Assembly: GCA_016188915.1 (NCBI GenBank)
Contig: JACPGU010000001.1
Span: forward strand, 62,001 to 126,000
Direction of reading: 5' to 3'
Length of the DNA: 64,000 nucleotides
From: Candidatus Microgenomates bacterium
GTDB taxonomy: Bacteria > Patescibacteria > JACPGU01
The notes under the pieces were generated by a model. It was not told the DNA's origin, did not search any database, and saw nothing but the letters and a program-made list of their open reading frames with translations. Positions within the stretch are counted from its first letter, which is position 1, and each line of letters begins with the position of its first letter. A program made the position numbers and the translations under genes. This document shows, piece by piece, positions 7,868-16,329 of this stretch.

Positions 7868-7908
7868 GGAAAAGCATTTTGACGGTTATGGCCGGTCTTG
7901 TGTAGCAA

Positions 7909-8697
7909 TTACCCTATTCTCTTCTTCAATTCTCCCTCAAATTTTTTTGTCAAGCGTGGCGAATCGGAGATTTTCAAAACTTCTTTGACCCAGAGGAAGC
8001 ACTGTTGAGCCTTCAATTTGTTTTTTAATTTTAATTCCGTATCGCCGGCGAGCAACAAGGCTTCAATCAGCTTGTATTCTTTATCCTGCGCCAGAGCGTC
8101 AGTGATAGCGTATTCCAGCCATTTTTGCGCTTCTCGGTATTTTTTTGTCTGATACAGCAGATTGCAACGATCAATATTACCGATTAATTTCCAGTAATCG
8201 TGCTTGGATTTATTAAGTAGCGGCAAAGCCTTGGCGAAAACCAGCTGCGCTTTGCGGTAGAGCTTCATATCAGTGTAGAGCAGACCCAGCTTGGAATAAG
8301 TAATCCCAAGCGAGGCATTTCCCCCTGCTTGCCCCGACCGAAGCGTCGGGGGTCCCTCATCATTATATTTCCTCACGTATTCTATGGCGGTCAAAAACCA
8401 TTTTTCCGCCTGTTGGTATTTTTTTGCGTTTTTGTAAGCTATGGCGATGTCGCGAGCAATACCGGAAAGGCGTTCAAACCAACCACCATCTTCAGCCAGT
8501 TTCAGGCCGGACTTGAAACATTCCAGCGCCTTGGTGTACTCCTTTTCGTTCATATAGCCCAAGCCCAAAGAATCGTAGGCGTTGACCGCGATGCGGAAAT
8601 CTTTGGATTTTAAGAGAGGCAACAAAATCCGGCGGGAAGCCGTCGGCTGTCCGCTATCGCGTAAGATATTAGCTTTAGAGATTAACCCCTGGCTCAT
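7909..8697 (-). CDS. Tetratricopeptide-repeat protein
   Basis: 262 residues of helical repeats with TPR spacing: YDSLGLGYMNEKEYTKALEC (about 41-60), IAIAYKNAKKYQQAEKWF (about 84-101), LGLLYTDMKLYRKAQLVF (about 137-154) and further weaker units. TPR proteins are scaffolds for protein contacts; the partner is unknown. There is no signal peptide. Residues about 115-126 (GPPTLRSGQAGG) interrupt a loop and come from a palindromic DNA repeat. The gene follows a secreted or anchored protein gene by 19 bases. Confidence 0.85.
   Translation of the reverse strand: MSQGLISKANILRDSGQPTASRRILLPLLKSKDFRIAVNAYDSLGLGYMNEKEYTKALECFKSGLKLAEDGGWFERLSGIARDIAIAYKNAKKYQQAEKWFLTAIEYVRKYNDEGPPTLRSGQAGGNASLGITYSKLGLLYTDMKLYRKAQLVFAKALPLLNKSKHDYWKLIGNIDRCNLLYQTKKYREAQKWLEYAITDALAQDKEYKLIEALLLAGDTELKLKNKLKAQQCFLWVKEVLKISDSPRLTKKFEGELKKRIG
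8320..8355 (-). repeat. In-frame palindromic repeat in the TPR gene
   Basis: CCCCGAC-cgaagc-GTCGGGG forms a strong GC hairpin and is translated as GPPTLRSGQAGG within a TPR loop. Its GC content is far above the rest of the gene, and the helical repeat pattern resumes after it. Confidence 0.75.
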
Positions 8698-8716
8698 AAA
8701 ATAGACTAATCTTGTG

Positions 8717-9454
8717 TTACCTCATCTCTTCATTAATCCTCTGGGCAACGGTTGTAACATTATTTAAGGTTAAAAGACTCGCTTGGGGTAATTGTCCACT
8801 TAATCCTTGTAGATTAACTCCCCAGAAATAAACTTGGATATAAATATTGGGATTTGTGCTAGGGACAAAACGAACGCTCATCTGATCGTAAGATGAAATA
8901 TCTTTTTGATTAATAACAGTGTAATGTGCCGATTTACTACCTATTTGGTCGGTCGTGCCGGTATCATCAACGACGGTGATGCCGCCAGAGCTTTTGGTAT
9001 TATACAGAGAGACGGGCCCAATATTTACTCTAGCGAAATCAACATAGGCGCCGTTGGGGTAATTGGGGTTGGGGGTTAGGACTTTGATTATGCACTGATT
9101 AGAAGTGGGATAGGCGTAGGTGATTTGAAAACTGCCATCAAGATAGGCGTCAAAAATATTTTGCAAATTCACTTTTTCCATCAATTGCGTGCAAGTAGAG
9201 ATATTGACTGTTTGAGCTGGCCCAGGATCACTAGATTTACTTTCGGGCGTAGGAGTATTTTTTTCGGGCGTAGGTGTGAAAGTATTTTTTTGCTGATCGG
9301 AAATAATTTTTTGTATTTCCGGTGAAGCATTTTTCAAAATTTCTTTTTGTATTTTTTCTGGTGTTATGGCTTTGTCGCCCAAAGTCAGTCGCACTACCAA
9401 AAAAGTAGTCAAAGACAAAATAATGAAAAAAATACTGATGAAAAAAACTTTCAT
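8717..9454 (-). CDS. Membrane-anchored extracytoplasmic protein, unknown
   Basis: 245 residues. An N-terminal hydrophobic segment (about 3-24) serves as signal anchor, followed by a Thr/Pro/Ser-rich linker (TPTPEKNTPTPESKSS, about 60-75) and a beta-rich domain from about residue 85 holding two cysteines (TCTQLM and NQCIIKV) that could form a disulfide. I do not recognise the domain. The linker suggests the domain is displayed at the cell surface. It lies between the cyclophilin and TPR genes. Confidence 0.7.
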   Translation of the reverse strand: MKVFFISIFFIILSLTTFLVVRLTLGDKAITPEKIQKEILKNASPEIQKIISDQQKNTFTPTPEKNTPTPESKSSDPGPAQTVNISTCTQLMEKVNLQNIFDAYLDGSFQITYAYPTSNQCIIKVLTPNPNYPNGAYVDFARVNIGPVSLYNTKSSGGITVVDDTGTTDQIGSKSAHYTVINQKDISSYDQMSVRFVPSTNPNIYIQVYFWGVNLQGLSGQLPQASLLTLNNVTTVAQRINEEMR

Positions 9455-9495
9455 TTTATTTACTGATGTCGCGTTAATATTGTTCAGATGTTACT

Positions 9496-10347
9496 TTACT
9501 CGGCTAATTCAATTTTTATTGGCTGGCCACTGGTCGTGGTAGCTTCTATGGTTGGATTGCTGATAATATTATTGGCGTCACTAGAGACATCTTCAGTGAT
9601 AGTCTTTGTGTCTGTTTTTTCTCCTTCTTTTTCTATGGTTATTTTTTTAATAATATCGTCTTGGCGAATCGCCAAAACTGTCTCCATGCCTTCTATCACT
9701 TCACCAAAAACAGTATGCTTGCCGTTTAAATGTGGCTGATCTTTTTGGGTGATAATGAAAAATTGGCTATCGTTGGTATTAGGGCCAGAATTAGCCATAG
9801 AAACGGCTCCGACCGTATTTTTACGGGAAGATAGATTGCGATTGTAGACATACCCTTGTTCTTGGAGAGAACGAATGGTGCCAGCATCTAGTTCCAAAGA
9901 CCAAGGATTGATTTCATCGTCAAATTTATTACCCGAACCGCCAGTTCCCCATTGGTCTTTTTTACTTTCATCTCGAGACAGAGGATCTCCGGTTTGAATC
10001 ATAAAATCTTCAATAACGCGATGGAACTTCACTCCATCGTAAAAGCCCGATTCAGTCAATTTGACAAAATTGGCTACCGTCTTGGGCGCAGCTGAATCAT
10101 AAAGACGGAAACGAATAGTTCCCTTATCAGTCTCTATAACAGCAATCTGCTTATCTTTATTTTCCATCGCTATTTTTTTACTTTGATAATATTGCCAGCC
10201 CTGCCAAGAGCCTACTCCTATCAGACCCATTAAGATCAATGCCCCGAGCAAAAATTTCCATATTTTTCTATTGCGATACGATCGTACTTTATGTTGATGG
10301 GCGGCCTGTTCTCTATCTATCCATTTTTGTCTAGATTTTTTCCCCAT
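9496..10347 (-). CDS. Membrane-anchored cyclophilin-type peptidyl-prolyl isomerase
   Basis: 283 residues: a basic cytoplasmic N-terminus, one membrane helix (about 32-52) and a cyclophilin domain (about 66-262). Motifs include GVKFHRVIEDFMIQTGDP, GAVSMANSGPNTNDSQFFI and LNGKHTVFGEV, with the catalytic arginine in FHRV. It would catalyse proline isomerisation of exported proteins outside the membrane. It starts 21 bases after hisS ends. The last 20 residues are a low-complexity Thr/Ser tail. Confidence 0.92.
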   Translation of the reverse strand: MGKKSRQKWIDREQAAHQHKVRSYRNRKIWKFLLGALILMGLIGVGSWQGWQYYQSKKIAMENKDKQIAVIETDKGTIRFRLYDSAAPKTVANFVKLTESGFYDGVKFHRVIEDFMIQTGDPLSRDESKKDQWGTGGSGNKFDDEINPWSLELDAGTIRSLQEQGYVYNRNLSSRKNTVGAVSMANSGPNTNDSQFFIITQKDQPHLNGKHTVFGEVIEGMETVLAIRQDDIIKKITIEKEGEKTDTKTITEDVSSDANNIISNPTIEATTTSGQPIKIELAE

Positions 10348-10368
10348 AGTTATCTTTAATTGATAAAA

Positions 10369-11736
10369 TTATTTCTTTATCTTTTTATTTTTCCTATAAT
10401 CTTCTTCTTCGGCCTTTCTTTCTTCTACCATATTGAAAACTCGTTCTGTTAATTCCTTTAGTTCTACGGTTTCTTGAATGCCATCACGCATATCACGAAC
10501 CAGAGCTACATTTGTCACGGCTTCTCTCTGTCCGATGATAACAGAAAAAAGAGCGTTTACTTTGTCGGCTGCTTTCATTTGCGCCTTGATTGTATCTTTG
10601 CCTACAGCCATACCGACGGAAATACCTATCTTCCGCAGATTTTTTACTATTTGCAAAGCTATTTTTTTTGATTCTTCTCCCAGGTGAATAACATAGACAT
10701 TGATTTTGGATTTGGGCTTGGGAACTCTGATATTTTCTGTTTTGAGGTGTTCCACAATCCTGTCTATCCCCAGACCAAAACCGATAGCTGGAGTCATCTC
10801 GCCGCCCAATTCTTCCACGAGACAGTCATAGCGTCCTCCCCCGCCCAAAGCGTTTTGTCTTTTGGTGTCATTCTTGGTGATTATTTCAAAAACTGTGCGA
10901 TTATAATAATCAAATCCACGGACGAGATTGGGAGCCAAATTATATGGCACACCCATCTCGTCTAGATATTCTAAGACAGACATAAAGTGTCCTTTGCAGT
11001 CTTCGCAAATATTTTCTATCATCAAAGGTGCGACTGCGATTAGTGCTTGGCATTTTTCATTTTTACAATCCAGAATACGCAAAGGATTTTTTTTCAATCT
11101 TTTTTTGCAATCATCACAAAGTTTGCTCTCTTTTTTCTTAAAAAAATCTGTCAATATTTTTTTTATTCTTGGCCGACAGACAGAACAACCCATAGAATTA
11201 ATGTTTATCTCGGCGCTGGTTATTCTCATATCTGTTAGCATTTGCCACGACACGCCGATAGTGTTGGCATCAATGGTAGGATCTGATTCTCCGAATATTT
11301 CTACCGAACATTGCGTAAATTCGCGGAAACGTCCAGATTGAGGATTCTCGTGGCGAAAACAACGACCGATAGTGTAGAGAGAAACTGGCTTGGGCCAAAC
11401 CTGCATGCCATTTTCAATATAGGCTCGTACTATGCCAGCGGTTAATTCTGGTCGTAGAGCCAATTGAGACTGCTCTTCTTTGTCTTTTTTTCCACTTGTT
11501 CCCTTGTTTTTGCTACCATCAAAAACATACATTTCCTTGCTGACGACATCGGTTTCTTCGCCAACGCTACGCAGGAAAAGATCGGATTTTTCCAGCATAG
11601 GGACCTCTATTTTTTCCAGCCCCGCTCCCTGGGCTACTGATTCAATAACGCTTATCGCGAAATCCCAGTAATGACTGTCTTCTGGTAAGATATCGCGAAA
11701 TCCCTTGAGGCGGTTTATTGGTTGCATTTTAGGCAT
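10369..11736 (-). CDS. hisS: Histidyl-tRNA synthetase
   Basis: Class II aminoacyl-tRNA synthetase charging tRNA-His. I place the start at the ATG at 11734-11736 (MPKMQPINRLKGFRDILPED), because the 30 in-frame codons before it do not resemble the family; the product is then 455 residues, typical length. Motif 2 is FRHENPQSGRFREFTQ, the histidine loop LVRGFDYYNRTVFE, and motif 3 GFGLGIDRI. Two CxxC pairs near residues 236-278 (LCDDC and ICEDC) and the C-x4-C of DCKNEKC look like a zinc-binding insertion. An anticodon-binding domain ends the protein. It follows clpC by 73 bases. Confidence 0.95.
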   Translation of the reverse strand: MPKMQPINRLKGFRDILPEDSHYWDFAISVIESVAQGAGLEKIEVPMLEKSDLFLRSVGEETDVVSKEMYVFDGSKNKGTSGKKDKEEQSQLALRPELTAGIVRAYIENGMQVWPKPVSLYTIGRCFRHENPQSGRFREFTQCSVEIFGESDPTIDANTIGVSWQMLTDMRITSAEININSMGCSVCRPRIKKILTDFFKKKESKLCDDCKKRLKKNPLRILDCKNEKCQALIAVAPLMIENICEDCKGHFMSVLEYLDEMGVPYNLAPNLVRGFDYYNRTVFEIITKNDTKRQNALGGGGRYDCLVEELGGEMTPAIGFGLGIDRIVEHLKTENIRVPKPKSKINVYVIHLGEESKKIALQIVKNLRKIGISVGMAVGKDTIKAQMKAADKVNALFSVIIGQREAVTNVALVRDMRDGIQETVELKELTERVFNMVEERKAEEEDYRKNKKIKK

Positions 11737-11809
11737 AAAAATATAACGGCAAATAGTAAATTTGGAGGCAATAAAAACAAACCTCTTCTTACTATTATAC
11801 CGCACTCTG

Positions 11810-14323
11810 TCAAGAGCGAGTGGCATCCATTTTATTTCTGAGAATTTTTTTCTTTTCTAGGTTTAGACTGTCAGTTTTTGCATCTATTATGATATGATCA
11901 CCAGAAATAAAGCGATCACCAATCAATTCTTCGGCTAATTTGTTTTCTATCTCTGCTTCTATCAAGCGACGGATCGGACGAGCGCCGTATTCCGGGTCAA
12001 ATCCCCGATCAGCCAGCCATTTTTTAGCTTTGGCGGTGAATTCTAGGACAATACCTTTTTCCAGCAGGACTCTTTCCGCTAAAGTTTTCAGATTGATATT
12101 AACGATTTTGCCGATAGCAATACTATCTAATGGGCGAAAAACAACTATTTTGTCTACGCGATTGAGAAACTCCGGACTGAAATATTTTTTACTATCTGTC
12201 AAAACTTTGTTTTTCATTTGCTCGTAATCGCTCTCGGCCAAAGTTTTTTCTCGAGTTGTTTTGGCGGAAAATCCCATTGTAGCGGAACGGGACAAATCGG
12301 CCATTCCCAGGTTAGAAGTCATAATAATAATGGTGTTTTTGAAATCCACCTTGCGTCCTTTGGCATCAGTCAAATACCCATCTTCCAAAACTTGCAAAAG
12401 CATATTGAAAACTTCGGGATGAGCTTTTTCTATTTCGTCAAACAGAACTACTGAATACGGTTTCTTACGGACTGCTTCGGTCAGTTTGCCCCCGTCGTCA
12501 TAACCGACGTAACCTGCCGGTGCGCCGACAAGACGGCTGACATTATGTCGTTCCATGAATTCCGACATATCTATTTTGATTAGAGCATCCTCCCTCTCGT
12601 AAACTTCTTGAGCGAGGACTTTGGCTAATTCTGTTTTTCCCACTCCGGTTGGTCCTAGGAAAATAAAAGAACCGATTGGCCTGACGGGATTGCCCACGCC
12701 AGATCTACTTCTCCTGATAGCTCGGGCGATATTGATAATGGCTTCCTCTTGTCCGACGATTCGGCTCCCAAGAGTTTTTTCCAAAAAACTGAATTTATGG
12801 ATTTCGGAAGAGATTAATTTGGTGATAGGGATACTGGTCCAATTACTGACTACGCGAGCGATGTCTTCCGTAGTAACTCGCGCTCTTTTTTCAGTTGGAA
12901 TATCTTGTTTTTCCAAACGTAAGCGATCTAGCTCTTCTTTCAAAAATAATTCTTGGTCGCGTAACTGGGCGGCCATTTCAAAGGCTTGATCGGAAATAGC
13001 TTTATTTTTGCCCTTGATAGTTTCGACCAATCTGATCTCTAATTTTTTGACATCTTCGCTCTCCCCTACTTTTTCACGGATAACAACGGCTGAGCAGGCC
13101 TCATCCAGCAAATCAATAGCTTTGTCTGGCAGAAATCTATCGGCGATGTAGCGATGAGCAAGTTTGGCCGCAATCAAAAGAGCCTCTTCCTCTACCTTCA
13201 CTTGGTGAAAATCTTCATAGCGCGGAGCAATGCCTCGTAGAATAGCCACTGTTTCTTCCTGGCTTGGCTCTTCTACCAAAATGGGCTGAAAGCGTCTCTC
13301 AAAAGCGGCGTCTTTTTCAATATATTTACGATATTCATTGATGGTAGTGGCTCCGATACAGGATATTTTGCCACGAGAAAGAGCCGGTTTTAGCATATTA
13401 CTAGCATCCATTGACCCTTCTGCCGCGCCTGCTCCGACGATGGTATGCAATTCGTCAATAAAAAGAATAATGTTTTTGTCTTTTTCTACCTCGGCCAGCA
13501 ACTTTTTTATTCTTTCCTCAAATTCACCCCTAAATTTCGTGCCGGCGACCATGGCGCCCAGGTCGATAGAATAAATTTTTTTACCTTTTAGTTTGATCGG
13601 CACCTCCCCGAAAGCTATTTTGGCGGCCAATCCTTCTACAATGGCGGTTTTGCCTACGCCCGGATCGCCGATTAGAACAGGGTTGTTTTTAGTTTTGCGC
13701 GTTAAAATATGAGTTAGGCGCGATATTTCTTTTTCACGACCGATGGTGGGATCGAGTTTTGTACCCTCGGCCTCTGCTGTCAAATCAATAGCATAAGCGT
13801 TCAACATAGAATTAGTTTTATTTTTGACAGTACGGCCGGCAGTTACCTCTTGCTCTTTTGGTTTTTCAGGCATTTGCGCGGTGGACATAACAAAGATATG
13901 TTCAATTTGCTGAATAATGGTGGCTGGATTAACATCAATATTCTGGATTAAAGCGTAGGCTCTGAAATCAGAATTAGACAAAATACCAAAAAGCAGATGT
14001 TCACTGCCAACATAAAAATGCTCATTTTGTCGCGCTACAACGATGGCTTTTTCTAGAGCTTGCCTCAAATCATGAGAAAGCCCGTTTTTCTGTAAATCCA
14101 TTGAGCCATGCCACATCAAATTCATGGCAATTTCTATTCTTTCAAAATCTATTCCAAAACTAGATAATATTTCGTAGGCCACACCAATTTTTTCCGCTAA
14201 AATAGCGAGTAATACATGCTCGGTGCTGACAGCGCCAGAATTCATATCTTGAGCAATAGTCTGCGAAAGACTCAAAATTTTTTTAGCGTTGTAGGTGAAA
14301 CGGTCAAAGCCAAATTCATTCAT
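11810..14323 (-). CDS. clpC: ClpC-type AAA+ unfoldase
   Basis: 837 residues with two AAA+ modules. An N-terminal Clp repeat domain (residues 1-145) is followed by Walker A GDPGVGKT (219-226), a UVR-like middle segment (FEMAAQLRDQELFLKEEL), a second Walker A GPTGVGKTE (about 565) and Walker B VVLFDEIEKAHPEVFN. The middle segment is short, as in ClpC and unlike ClpB. It would unfold substrates, usually for ClpP, which is not in this window. A consensus promoter overlapped by a CIRCE operator lies 72-131 bases upstream, so heat-shock control by HrcA is expected. Confidence 0.95.
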   Translation of the reverse strand: MNEFGFDRFTYNAKKILSLSQTIAQDMNSGAVSTEHVLLAILAEKIGVAYEILSSFGIDFERIEIAMNLMWHGSMDLQKNGLSHDLRQALEKAIVVARQNEHFYVGSEHLLFGILSNSDFRAYALIQNIDVNPATIIQQIEHIFVMSTAQMPEKPKEQEVTAGRTVKNKTNSMLNAYAIDLTAEAEGTKLDPTIGREKEISRLTHILTRKTKNNPVLIGDPGVGKTAIVEGLAAKIAFGEVPIKLKGKKIYSIDLGAMVAGTKFRGEFEERIKKLLAEVEKDKNIILFIDELHTIVGAGAAEGSMDASNMLKPALSRGKISCIGATTINEYRKYIEKDAAFERRFQPILVEEPSQEETVAILRGIAPRYEDFHQVKVEEEALLIAAKLAHRYIADRFLPDKAIDLLDEACSAVVIREKVGESEDVKKLEIRLVETIKGKNKAISDQAFEMAAQLRDQELFLKEELDRLRLEKQDIPTEKRARVTTEDIARVVSNWTSIPITKLISSEIHKFSFLEKTLGSRIVGQEEAIINIARAIRRSRSGVGNPVRPIGSFIFLGPTGVGKTELAKVLAQEVYEREDALIKIDMSEFMERHNVSRLVGAPAGYVGYDDGGKLTEAVRKKPYSVVLFDEIEKAHPEVFNMLLQVLEDGYLTDAKGRKVDFKNTIIIMTSNLGMADLSRSATMGFSAKTTREKTLAESDYEQMKNKVLTDSKKYFSPEFLNRVDKIVVFRPLDSIAIGKIVNINLKTLAERVLLEKGIVLEFTAKAKKWLADRGFDPEYGARPIRRLIEAEIENKLAEELIGDRFISGDHIIIDAKTDSLNLEKKKILRNKMDATRS

Positions 14324-14394
14324 GGCGAGTATTAAGTATTATGTATTAAGTATTGAGCATATGGCGATAAAAGTCCATACTCCAAATGTGCATA

Positions 14395-14421
14395 TTGGCA
14401 CTCTAAATATCCGAGTGCTAA
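14395..14421 (-). promoter_or_regulatory. CIRCE operator (HrcA binding site) of clpC
   Basis: TTGGCACTC-N9-GAGTGCTAA, one mismatch from the CIRCE consensus TTAGCACTC-N9-GAGTGCTAA. It begins 4 bases downstream of the -10 box of the clpC promoter and covers the expected transcription start, the normal position for repression by HrcA. hrcA itself is not in the window. Confidence 0.93.
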
Positions 14422-14425
14422 TATT

Positions 14426-14454
14426 ATTATATTGCTCCCGCAAAAAGCTGTCAA
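14426..14454 (-). promoter_or_regulatory. Consensus sigma-70 promoter of clpC
   Basis: On the minus strand TTGACA (14449-14454), 17 bases, TATAAT (14426-14431): a perfect vegetative promoter, held in check by the CIRCE element just downstream. Confidence 0.92.
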
Positions 14455-14553
14455 GATGGCGGAGGGTCACCGTAAAATTTCCCAAAAATATAGTCCTTTG
14501 GACTGATTCTCGCCTACTTAATTGATGGGTGGGGGTTTTTATTTTACTATAAC

Positions 14554-14590
14554 AAAAAAATAGTCCGCCTCGTGCTATGAGGCGGACTAT
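14554..14590 (-). terminator. Terminator after the 300-residue orphan gene
   Basis: ATAGTCCGCCTC pairs with GAGGCGGACTAT around a 7-base loop, and the minus-strand 3' side continues with seven T. It is 32 bases beyond the stop of the upstream gene. The spacer between it and the clpC promoter has no gene. Confidence 0.88.
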
Positions 14591-14621
14591 CGAGATTCCC
14601 TGTAAATGGAAACCGTTTGGC

Positions 14622-15524
14622 TTACTGTTTTGTTGATGTTAGCCAAAGGGCATCTTTTTGGCTAAAGATTCGCAAGGTCAGGTTCCTTAAGGAGTCAATA
14701 AAGTGGTCGCCGTAAGACAATTCCCAGACGCCAGGGTGGTCAGGGACGTTGGAAAAGGCTCCAAAATCGCTATTCTCCTTTTTTTCATAGCGAAGGTGAT
14801 GCTTCAAGAAATTAGCTTCTTCTGTGGTCAGCGTCTTTTTTTCGTCGTGCCACGCTACCTGTTCTCTCCATGTCCCCACGCCATAGTTAAGAAGGAAAAG
14901 AGCGCTGTCCCCTGAAGAATGGAGATGAACTGTTATCGCGTCACTGTAGCTTTTTTGTGGCGAGCCGATTACTTCTATCGGTTTGTCAAAAGGCTGTCCC
15001 CAGAAGGAGGGAGTATTAGTATCGGCATCTATTGCCAAGAGGCATCCCCTTTTGCCATCCGAGCAACAGACGATAATACGGCGCCATTCCACCCACGCTC
15101 CCGTCACCGTAAACGGACCCTTTTTGCCCTTATGGTCGATCTCTATCGGCCAGGCTTTGAAGGGCAACCTTTCGCGACAAAAGCCATTGTGGATAATGCC
15201 ATTGACGATGGCTTCTATTCCCGTCGCTCTTGCCATCGGGTTTTTGTGCCGGATACACATTTCAACAAAAGCCTTGACGAGAAGATGCCTTTTGGCTGCC
15301 AGCTTGACGTAGCGTTCCGCTTTCAGCGTTTTCGGCTCCGGACACTGATGCGTGAAGACTCGAGGAGTATAGGGGAAAGTTGCTTCCGACAAAGCGTCAG
15401 TGTTGTCCAAAAGAAAGTCAACGAAATCCTTCACTTCCTCCCCATAGATGTTGGCTAATGCCCCCATTAGTCTTACCCCATACTTTGCGTCAAAATACAG
15501 ATACAAATCATCAAATGCAGACAT
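14622..15524 (-). CDS. Uncharacterised 300-residue protein
   Basis: I do not recognise this soluble protein. The N-terminal half (to about residue 125) is helical and contains KHLLVK-like basic stretches and several cysteines (MCIRHKNP, GFCRERLP). The C-terminal half is beta-rich with many Trp and His residues. A very strong AGGAGGTG lies 6 bases before the ATG. The gene is monocistronic, with its own terminator and a possible promoter, and its codon use is more GC-rich than its neighbours, so it looks like an accessory gene gained by transfer. Confidence 0.7.
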   Translation of the reverse strand: MSAFDDLYLYFDAKYGVRLMGALANIYGEEVKDFVDFLLDNTDALSEATFPYTPRVFTHQCPEPKTLKAERYVKLAAKRHLLVKAFVEMCIRHKNPMARATGIEAIVNGIIHNGFCRERLPFKAWPIEIDHKGKKGPFTVTGAWVEWRRIIVCCSDGKRGCLLAIDADTNTPSFWGQPFDKPIEVIGSPQKSYSDAITVHLHSSGDSALFLLNYGVGTWREQVAWHDEKKTLTTEEANFLKHHLRYEKKENSDFGAFSNVPDHPGVWELSYGDHFIDSLRNLTLRIFSQKDALWLTSTKQ

Positions 15525-15591
15525 CGCTGCACCTCCTGAAGTTTTGTCCGGCTCTCCATGCCGGTCGGGCCGTTTTTAACGTGCTGATAAT

Positions 15592-15620
15592 ACTCTAGCA
15601 TATTGAAAAGAAAATGACAA
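15592..15620 (-). promoter_or_regulatory. Possible promoter of the 300-residue orphan gene
   Basis: On the minus strand TTGTCA (15615-15620), 17 bases, TAGAGT (15592-15597). Each box has one or two mismatches; placement about 70 bases before the start codon is reasonable. Confidence 0.4.
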
Positions 15621-15645
15621 TTTGACGCATTTTTTTGCGGGAGGG

Positions 15646-16263
15646 TCAATCGTTAATGAGTGTTTTCAATTTTTCAAAATCACGGAAGAGATCTTCTCTG
15701 GTAGCGCGGTTGTAAATAGTGGCGGCGGGGTGGTAGAGGGGGAGGATTTTAATTTTTCCGTAGGGCGCTTCGACTTCAAAAACCTGCCCGTGGATTTTGG
15801 AAATAGCGCGCAGATCAGTGCCACGATTGAATTTTTTCATAATATAATCCATAGAAAACCGTCCCAAAGTAGCGATAACATGGGGTTGGATTATCTCAAT
15901 TTGCCGGTCAAGGAAGGGGCTATAAAGCAAGATTTCGTCTAGTTCCGGATCGCGATTGCCCGGCGGTCGGTCTTTGACGATATTGGTGACATAGGCATCG
16001 AGGCGAGGCATGCCAATATGCGCGAAGCACTCGTCTAATACTCGGCCGGAAGCGCCACAAAAAGGTTTGCCGGTTTTTGCCTCCGTCTCGCCAGGCGCTT
16101 CACCGACGAACATCACCCGCGCGAAATGACTCCCCTCCCCCACCACGGGGAAATAACCGTTTTTCGTCCGGTATTCAAAAAGCGGCGAAGTGGCAAATCC
16201 CACCAGTTCATCGCGGATAGCCTTCATCGCCTCAAATCTTTTTTGTTTTTCTTCTTGATCCAT
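15646..16263 (-). CDS. Uracil-DNA glycosylase, family-4-like, without Fe-S cysteines
   Basis: 205 residues of the UDG superfamily, which removes uracil from DNA. Active-site motifs are FVGEAPGETEAKTGKPF (52-68), NIVK (94-97), RPPGNRDPELDEI and the histidine of YHPA (177-180). Family 4 enzymes carry four cysteines for a 4Fe-4S cluster. Here the N-terminal CxxC is absent, the cysteine before RPPGNR is Asp98, and the one in the following helix is Tyr114, so no cluster can form. Catalytic residues are otherwise kept, suggesting an active cluster-free enzyme. It is transcribed after nusA, past a bidirectional hairpin. Confidence 0.88.
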   Translation of the reverse strand: MDQEEKQKRFEAMKAIRDELVGFATSPLFEYRTKNGYFPVVGEGSHFARVMFVGEAPGETEAKTGKPFCGASGRVLDECFAHIGMPRLDAYVTNIVKDRPPGNRDPELDEILLYSPFLDRQIEIIQPHVIATLGRFSMDYIMKKFNRGTDLRAISKIHGQVFEVEAPYGKIKILPLYHPAATIYNRATREDLFRDFEKLKTLIND

Positions 16264-16282
16264 ATGATTATTCTAGCACAAA

Positions 16283-16320
16283 AAACAAAAATCACCCTAG
16301 CTCAAGAGTGATTTTTGTTT
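16283..16320. terminator. Bidirectional terminator between UDG and nusA
   Basis: AAACAAAAATCAC (16283-16295) pairs perfectly with GTGATTTTTGTTT (16308-16320) around a 12-base loop, ten bases beyond the nusA stop. The U-rich arms allow termination on either strand. Confidence 0.8.
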
Positions 16321-16329
16321 AAAATATCT

